37,685 nucleotides of DNA from JBBQHX01 sp038324385 (lineage in GTDB: Bacteria; Gemmatimonadota; Gemmatimonadetes; Gemmatimonadales; Gemmatimonadaceae). Under the pieces are notes generated by a model. That model did no database searches and was not told the origin of the DNA. It saw only the letters and a program-made list of their open reading frames with translations. Location: contig JBBQHX010000006.1 in the NCBI GenBank assembly GCA_038324385.1, positions 1 through 37,685 of the forward strand, read 5' to 3'. This document shows, in pieces, positions 33,265 to 37,685 of the stretch; the first letter of the stretch is position 1, and every line of letters begins with the position of its first letter. The position numbers and the translations under genes were made by a program.

Positions 33265-33295
33265 CGTCGTGGCGGGTAGGGTACGACTGCGATGC

Positions 33296-33330
33296 ACGAC
33301 GGGGTGGCGCCGCTGGCGCCACCCCGTCGT
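33296..33330. terminator. Perfect 16-bp hairpin terminator
   Basis: Bases 33296-33311 pair exactly with 33315-33330 around the loop GCT. It lies 32 nt after the stop of the large receptor gene and 27 nt beyond the last stop of the minus-strand gene remnant, so it could serve both. No T-tract is present. Confidence 0.75.
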
Positions 33331-33356
33331 CGTTCGGGCAGATGGGACCGGTCTCG

Positions 33357-33631
33357 TCAGGCGAGGCACGCTCCGATCGGCCGGACCGCGACCTGGATGA
33401 ACTCCGCCCAGCGCGGGTCGAGCAGCGTCCCCATCCCATCGTTCCGATCAGCCCGATCAGCCCGATCAGCCCGATCAGCCCGGGCGTGGTGACGGCGACG
33501 TGCACCGTGTCGCCCTGGCGAAGACCGAGGGTGTCGCAGAGGGCGCGGACGCACTCGAACAGAGTGCACCGGATCTCGAGCGATTCGCCCGGACGCGTGC
33601 AGTAGCGTACCGAGGGCTCACCGGGACGCGA
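33357..33631 (-). pseudogene. Frameshifted remnant of a small unrecognised gene
   Basis: On the minus strand an open frame without a start codon runs from 33631 (right after a TGA) and reads SLEIRCTLFECVRALCD, then LGLRQGDTVHVAVTTPG, then four in-frame LIG repeats. About 15 nt later the adjacent frame continues as MGTLLDPRWAEFIQVAVRP to a TGA at 33357. Third positions are strongly G/C in the first frame before the switch and in the second after it, the normal coding bias in this genome. The simplest reading is one gene of about 90 codons broken by a net one-base insertion and missing its start. A sequencing error is possible. I cannot name the family. Confidence 0.5.
33444..33479. repeat. Four tandem copies of a 9-bp unit
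   Basis: CCGATCAGC occurs four times without interruption. On the minus strand it encodes LIG repeats in the first frame of the gene remnant. The frame change sits just beyond this array, at a G-rich stretch. Confidence 0.9.
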
Positions 33632-33684
33632 TCACTAACTGGCAACAGCGGCGTCTGCCCGGACTCCCGCGCCGCGTCGGCTGC

Positions 33685-34617
33685 CTAGCGGCTTCGGCTG
33701 ATCGGATCGGCGTCCGCCGCGCGCTCTGACCCCGTCAGATCGGGCTCGAACGGCTCCATGTGCACGAGGACGCCCGCCACGGACGGCACGGCCGCGCGGA
33801 TCGCACCCTTCACGCGTCCGCTCAGTTCGTGCGCATGGTGGAGCGTGAGATCGGGGTCGGCCTGGACGTGCAGGTCGACGAAGTGGACCATCCCCGCCCG
33901 CCGCACGCGCAACGATTCGACGAAGAGCACGCCGTTCACGTCGTAACAGGCGCGCGAGACGGTCTCGAGTACCTCACGCGCAGGCGCGCGGTCCATCAGG
34001 TCCTGGACCGCCCGGCGAAGGATCAGCCCACCATTGAGAAGGATCACGGCCGCGGCAACGAGTGCGGCCCAGTCGTCGGCCGATTCCCATCCCTCGCCGC
34101 CGACGAGCGCGACGCTAATGCCGGCAAACGCAGCCAGCGACGTGATCGCATCGGAGCGATGGTGCCAGGCGTCGGCCACCACGGCGGTGCTCCCGGTCTC
34201 GATCCCAACCTCGGCGACGCGCCGGAAGAGCACTTCCTTGACGACGATCACGACAACCAGCACCGCGAGCGTGAACGGCGCCGGCGTGGGGTGCGGAGTG
34301 ACGATCTGCCGGATCGCCAGCGCGGCCACCCCGACGCCGGCACCGAGCAGGAGCAACGCGACCACCGACGCGGCCACCGGCTCCGCCTTGCCATAGCCGA
34401 AGTGATAGTCATCGTCCGCCGACCGCGACGCGATCCGCAGCCCGCTCCACACCACGAGCGACGAGCAGATGTCCCCCGCCGATTCGATCGCGTCGGCCAC
34501 CAGCGCGAACGAGTTGCCGAGCACACCCGCGATCAGCTTCGCCACCGCGAGTATCGCGTTGACGGCGAGGCCAACCTGTGCGGCCCGAATACCGTGCGTG
34601 TGTGGGGAGGTGGACAT
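33685..34617 (-). CDS. Cation diffusion facilitator (CDF) family metal exporter
   Basis: This 310-aa inner-membrane protein probably exports Zn2+, Fe2+, Mn2+ or a similar divalent metal in exchange for protons. Six membrane helices are followed by a C-terminal cytoplasmic domain (VLFVESLRVRRAGMVHFVDL; HHAHELSGRVKGAIRAAVP). The family signature HFGYGKAEP is at 72-80. The transport site is E45xxxD49 in ADAIESAGD plus H152xxxD156 in WHHRSDAI; the numbering closely matches D45/D49 and H153/D157 of E. coli FieF, but the first ligand is Glu, not Asp. That could shift metal preference. ATG 34617 has no clear ribosome site. Its 3' end is next to the frameshifted remnant, in the same direction. Confidence 0.9.
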   Translation of the reverse strand: MSTSPHTHGIRAAQVGLAVNAILAVAKLIAGVLGNSFALVADAIESAGDICSSLVVWSGLRIASRSADDDYHFGYGKAEPVAASVVALLLLGAGVGVAALAIRQIVTPHPTPAPFTLAVLVVVIVVKEVLFRRVAEVGIETGSTAVVADAWHHRSDAITSLAAFAGISVALVGGEGWESADDWAALVAAAVILLNGGLILRRAVQDLMDRAPAREVLETVSRACYDVNGVLFVESLRVRRAGMVHFVDLHVQADPDLTLHHAHELSGRVKGAIRAAVPSVAGVLVHMEPFEPDLTGSERAADADPISRSR

Positions 34618-34801
34618 GGCGAGTGAGGCTTGGCCGCCTGGCGCTGGGGATCGCGATGGGTGGACGACGCTGGGTCTCAGACCGGTAGGTATCTCGTGCG
34701 CGGGGGTTTGTCACCCTCGTGCGCACCGTCCGGACCTGGGGCGAGGGGGCAGCCGCCATGCGCGCCCGCGGTACCTGGAAACAGAACGGCCGCCCCCTTG
34801 C

Positions 34802-35197
34802 CTACCGTCCGCGGAGTTTGCGGATGTCGCGCCGGTCCTTCTTGCTCGGGCGGCCCAGCTCGAAATCGAAGCTGGTCGCGGAGGCGCGGAGCTCGGCGGC
34901 GCGGGTCGCGCGGGCCTCGAGCGAGGCTTCGCTTTCGACGTAGAGGGCGCGGGCGTCGGTGGCCGGCCCGCGATGTTCGCTGAGGGCACGAACGGTGAGC
35001 AGGTGCTCGAAGGCCCCGATGCGCAGGCGAATTGTGTCGCCCTCCTGTAGCAGCTTGCTGCGCTTCGCGCGGTCGCCGTTGACGTCTACCTTTCCACCAT
35101 CGATCGCCTCCGCAGCGAGCGAGCGCGTCTTGAAGAAACGCGCCGCCCACAGCCAGCGATCGATGCGCACCCGACCCGTTTCCTCGCTCGGCGTCAT
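34802..35197 (-). CDS. S4-domain RNA-binding protein, Hsp15/HslR-like
   Basis: This 131-aa cytoplasmic protein has an S4 RNA-binding domain at residues 10-55: RIDRWLWAARFFKTRSLAAE, then GGKVDVNGDRAKRSKLL, then EGDTIRLRIG. The pattern and short basic tail (RPSKKDRRDIRKLRGR) match Hsp15, which in E. coli binds stalled 50S subunits carrying a nascent chain. The role here is inferred from that similarity. ATG 35197 gives the family start; a longer frame reaches 35245 but adds only Gly/Pro-rich residues and would narrow the space to the divergent amine oxidase gene. The 184-bp gap between this gene and the CDF gene holds nothing I can name. Confidence 0.85.
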   Translation of the reverse strand: MTPSEETGRVRIDRWLWAARFFKTRSLAAEAIDGGKVDVNGDRAKRSKLLQEGDTIRLRIGAFEHLLTVRALSEHRGPATDARALYVESEASLEARATRAAELRASATSFDFELGRPSKKDRRDIRKLRGR

Positions 35198-35268
35198 GCC
35201 AGAACCGTATCCCGCCCCCCGGGTGCCGGGCAAGGGGATCGACACACACTCCGCTCGCCTCTCGCTCC

Positions 35269-36618
35269 ATGACGCCCGCTCCCGTGCCCGACTCCACCAC
35301 CGACGTCATCATCCTCGGCGCGGGTGTGGCGGGGCTCGCGGCGGCGGGGCGACTGGTCGCCGCCGGGCTCGCCGTGACGATCGTCGAGGCACGCGAGCGG
35401 CTCGGCGGGCGTGTCTACACCCGACGCTCAGGCCACGCGCCGTGGCCGGCGGAGTTAGGCGCCGAGTTTGTGCATGGCCGGCCGCCGACGCTGCTGTCGA
35501 TCGCGCGTGAGGCAGGGCTGACTCTGGTGCGCGGGGACGGAGACGAGTGGGAAGCCGACGAGACGTGCTGGCGCCGGTTGCGCGACTTCGGCGAGATCAT
35601 CGCCCCCGTGATGGCCGCGCTACCTGACGACGACATGCCGGATCTGAGCTTCGCGGCCGTGCTGGCTGGCGGCGACGTGAGTGCGCAATCCCGTCGGGCG
35701 CGGGCACTGGCGCTGGCGTATGTGGAGGGCTTCAACGCAAGCGACGCGTGCGCGGTCAGCGCGCGCTGGCTGCGGAAACAGGAAGATGGGGGCGGTGACG
35801 CCGAGAACTTCCGCATCGTCGAGGGTTACGGGCGGGTGGTGGACTGGCTGTCGGAGCAGGTGGCGGGCGCACGGTTGCTCACTGGCCATATCGCGACCGC
35901 CGTCCGCTGGAGCGCCGGCGGCGCGCGGGTCGCCGTGCGAAGCGCCGACGGCGAGGCGATCCTCGCGGCGCGACGGGTGCTCTGGACGCTACCGGTGGGT
36001 GTCTGGACCGCCGACCCGGGGGTTGCCGGCGCGGTCGCGTTCGACCCTCCCCTGCCTGACGCGAAGCGTGAGGCGCTCGCGCTGACCGCGTCCGGTCACG
36101 CTGCGCGGATCGTGCTGCGGTTTTGCGAGCCGTTCTGGCGAACGGGTGCCGCTCGCCGGCGCGCCGGTGACGACCTCGGGGCACTGGCCTTCCTGCACAC
36201 CACCGACGAGCGATACAACGTGTTCTGGACGAGCTACCCGGTCGAGTCGCCCGTGCTCACCGCGTGGGCGGGCGGGCCGCGTGCGGCGGCCATGGCCGGA
36301 TTGCCACACGAGACGCGGCTCGGTCACGCACTCGATGCGCTGGCCGCCGTCACGGGCGAGACTCGCGCTACCATCGCCGCGCTACTCGAGCGGGCGGACG
36401 AACACGACTGGTCGGCAGATCCGTTCGCACGCGGCGCGTATGCCTACCCGCGCGTGGGTGGTGCACTGGCGGCGCGCACGCTGGCCGCGCCGGTGGGCGA
36501 TACGCTCTTCTTCGCCGGCGAGGCGACCCACACCGGCACCGCGTGCGGCACGGTGCACGGCGCGATCGAGACGGGCTATCGTGCGGCGGACGAGCTGCTG
36601 GCGGCGACGCAGGGCTGA
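35269..36618 (+). CDS. FAD-dependent amine oxidase (flavin monoamine oxidase family)
   Basis: This 449-aa flavoenzyme probably oxidises an amine to an imine, producing H2O2. The dinucleotide-binding site GAGVAG is at residues 17-22, with the acidic ribose-binding residue in TIVEARERLGGRVYT. The second FAD contact is the C-terminal LFFAGEATHTGTACGTVHGA followed by IETGYRAADELL. An aromatic-rich central part (FWTSYPVESPVLTAWAGG) fits the substrate cavity. The length is normal for the polyamine/monoamine oxidase group. No signal peptide is visible. ATG 35269 is 71 nt from the divergent S4 gene. The last 43 nt overlap the 3' end of the convergent M23 gene. The substrate cannot be predicted. Confidence 0.88.
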   Translation: MTPAPVPDSTTDVIILGAGVAGLAAAGRLVAAGLAVTIVEARERLGGRVYTRRSGHAPWPAELGAEFVHGRPPTLLSIAREAGLTLVRGDGDEWEADETCWRRLRDFGEIIAPVMAALPDDDMPDLSFAAVLAGGDVSAQSRRARALALAYVEGFNASDACAVSARWLRKQEDGGGDAENFRIVEGYGRVVDWLSEQVAGARLLTGHIATAVRWSAGGARVAVRSADGEAILAARRVLWTLPVGVWTADPGVAGAVAFDPPLPDAKREALALTASGHAARIVLRFCEPFWRTGAARRRAGDDLGALAFLHTTDERYNVFWTSYPVESPVLTAWAGGPRAAAMAGLPHETRLGHALDALAAVTGETRATIAALLERADEHDWSADPFARGAYAYPRVGGALAARTLAAPVGDTLFFAGEATHTGTACGTVHGAIETGYRAADELLAATQG

Positions 36619-37613
36619 ACCGGCGGCGCGAGCGGCGGCGCGGTGCTGTCGGCGAGGGCGAAGACGCTCATCGGATCGACCGTGGTGGTGCCGTGGCGCA
36701 GGATCCAGTGGAGATGTGGCCCCGTCACCCGCCCGGTCGCGCCGACCGCACCGATCACCGCCCCCGCGCGCACCGTATCGCCCTCGGCCACCGCGGCCGA
36801 ACTGAGATGGAAGTAGCCCGAGACCAGGCCCGCGCCGTGGTCCAGATAGATCGCGCGGCCGGCGAGGTAGAAGTCGGCCACCAGCGCAACGACGCCGCAG
36901 TTGGCCGCGCGCACCGGCGTGCCGACCGCCCCGGCGAAGTCGGTGCCCATGTGGCGGCTCTGCACGACGCCATTGAACTGGCGCCCGTGTCCGAAGCCGC
37001 TCGTGATGCGCGTGCCCCGCGGCCGCACGAACTCGGTGCCCCACAGGCGCGGAGTCTGCAGCGAGCGCTCGGAGACGGCACGCGCCCGCGCGGCCTCCGC
37101 GGCCTGACGACGAGCCAGTGCGGCATCGGGCACCTGACCGAATCGCGGCGCCACCGAGAGCCGCTCCAGCCGATAGCTCCCCTCGGCCACCGTGACGGTC
37201 GCCGCGGCCGGCTCGGTGATCCCGTCGACGCGGTGGATAGTGAGGGGGAGGATCACCGTTCCCGAGCTGTCGATCGGAATGCCGCCAACGCCGGTCCAGC
37301 TGCCATCGTCGCGCCGCGTGAAGGTGATCGGCTGGCCGCCGATCGTGCCGTCGACGCCGGCGACGGCGTCGGCTGGAGCCGCGCTGGCCGGCTCGACGAC
37401 GAGCGCGATCAGCGCGCCGGCGGCCGGTCGGGTGGGGTGCCAGCGCACGGTGGGCGCCGCCGCCTGACGAGCCGGCGGCTGGACGGACTCAGGGACCGTC
37501 GCGGATGCGTCACGCGCCACGGACGGCAGGCCGGTCGCGGCAACCGCGCGCACCCCGACCGCGGCAACGAGCACCGCCGCGGTGGCGAGCGCCAGGCGCG
37601 TGGTGGCCGTCAC
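36576..37613 (-). CDS. M23-family (LytM-like) peptidoglycan metallopeptidase
   Basis: This 345-aa exported protein has a signal anchor or signal peptide (LALATAAVLVAAVGVRAVAA). A beta-rich middle region (residues about 60-160) may be an Ig-like domain that orients the peptidase. The C-terminal M23 domain is complete: H221 and D225 in HMGTDF, H300 and H302 in GPHLHW, plus YFHLSS between. These are the zinc ligands and catalytic His of active LytM enzymes, which cut peptide cross-links in the wall. The start is GTG 37613, which overlaps the TGA of the upstream M16-like gene as GTGA, so translation is probably coupled. The 3' end overlaps the convergent amine oxidase gene by 43 nt. Confidence 0.9.
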   Translation of the reverse strand: MTATTRLALATAAVLVAAVGVRAVAATGLPSVARDASATVPESVQPPARQAAAPTVRWHPTRPAAGALIALVVEPASAAPADAVAGVDGTIGGQPITFTRRDDGSWTGVGGIPIDSSGTVILPLTIHRVDGITEPAAATVTVAEGSYRLERLSVAPRFGQVPDAALARRQAAEAARARAVSERSLQTPRLWGTEFVRPRGTRITSGFGHGRQFNGVVQSRHMGTDFAGAVGTPVRAANCGVVALVADFYLAGRAIYLDHGAGLVSGYFHLSSAAVAEGDTVRAGAVIGAVGATGRVTGPHLHWILRHGTTTVDPMSVFALADSTAPPLAPPVQPCVAASSSSAAR

Positions 37614-37685
37614 TGCGCCGGCGCCGCTTCGGGGAGGAGCGACACGAGCACGTAGCGATCCGGCGTCAGGTATCGCCGCGCCGCC
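37610..37685 (-). CDS. M16-family (insulinase-like) peptidase, 3' end only
   Basis: Only the last 24 codons lie in the window. They read ARRYLTPDRYVLVSLLPEA and a short end; a helix followed by YLTPDRYVLV is typical of the C-terminus of M16 zinc peptidases. The TGA overlaps the GTG of the M23 gene by 4 nt, so the two genes form an operon. The fragment is short, so the call rests on one motif. Confidence 0.55.
   Translation of the reverse strand, partial: AARRYLTPDRYVLVSLLPEAAPAQ

Noticed and set aside
33444..33479. CRISPR array
   Set aside because: The unit is 9 bp and contiguous with no spacers. The heptamer array at 23531-23619 fails for the same reason.
36382..37044. Additional minus-strand gene across the amine oxidase/M23 junction
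   Set aside because: It is out of frame with the M23 gene, whose zinc-ligand motifs are intact, and the alternative translation is Arg/Gly/Ala-rich without motifs.

Overview
The window looks like a chromosomal segment from a member of the Gemmatimonadota (Gemmatimonas/Gemmatirosa-like). The DNA is GC-rich throughout with strongly G/C-biased third codon positions. The gene set combines a SusC/SusD-type outer-membrane pair, Oar-like and other TonB-dependent receptors, an OmpA/Pal-type protein, a UPF0182 membrane protein, a DUF5715-type protein and a lysine/alanine-rich histone-H1-like protein. This assignment is inference from gene content; there is no rRNA gene or other direct taxonomic marker. 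I see no tRNA, rRNA, CRISPR array, insertion sequence or prophage gene.

Layout, left to right. Bases 1-1769 hold the end of a PhnD-like binding protein, then PhnC and PhnE: a phosphonate/phosphite-type ABC importer with no catabolic genes attached. A perfect 22-bp hairpin separates it from a convergent H1-like DNA-binding protein (1861-2685). A run of four hairpins ending in a terminator-like stem (2754-2903) precedes a CPA2 cation:proton antiporter with a universal-stress-protein tail (3058-5265). Next are a GAF/HD-GYP signalling protein (5517-7571) and a convergent OmpA-family protein (7675-8718). A 614-bp divergent gap leads to the SusC/SusD pair (9333-13844) and a small VOC protein (14024-14407).

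A minus-strand cluster follows: DUF423 membrane protein, UPF0182 protein, then a DUF5715/M15-like protein with LysM (18626 down to 14449). After an unknown 165-aa protein and a solitary infA (IF-1) comes a 588-bp gap with nested inverted repeats (19847-20434). A TonB-dependent receptor (20435-23353, minus) and an M28 peptidase lipoprotein (23650-25452, plus) diverge from an intergenic region that carries a heptanucleotide tandem repeat. Then come a HEAT-like unknown protein and a MATE exporter (minus), a CPBP intramembrane protease and a very large Oar-like receptor with a periplasmic LTxxQ extension (29521-33264). The right end has a frameshifted gene remnant (33357-33631), a CDF metal exporter, an Hsp15-like S4 protein, a flavin amine oxidase, an M23 peptidase and the tail of an M16 peptidase.

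The common themes are cell-envelope import (three TonB-dependent receptors and one ABC importer), ion and drug export (CPA2, CDF, MATE) and envelope peptidases (M28, M15-like, M23, M16, CPBP). Most 3' ends carry long, nearly perfect hairpins that mostly lack a T-tract. The items most worth a second look are the structured leader before the antiporter, the receptor-LTxxQ fusion, the repeat-bearing intergenic regions, the HD-GYP protein with an enlarged HD region, and the frameshifted gene remnant.
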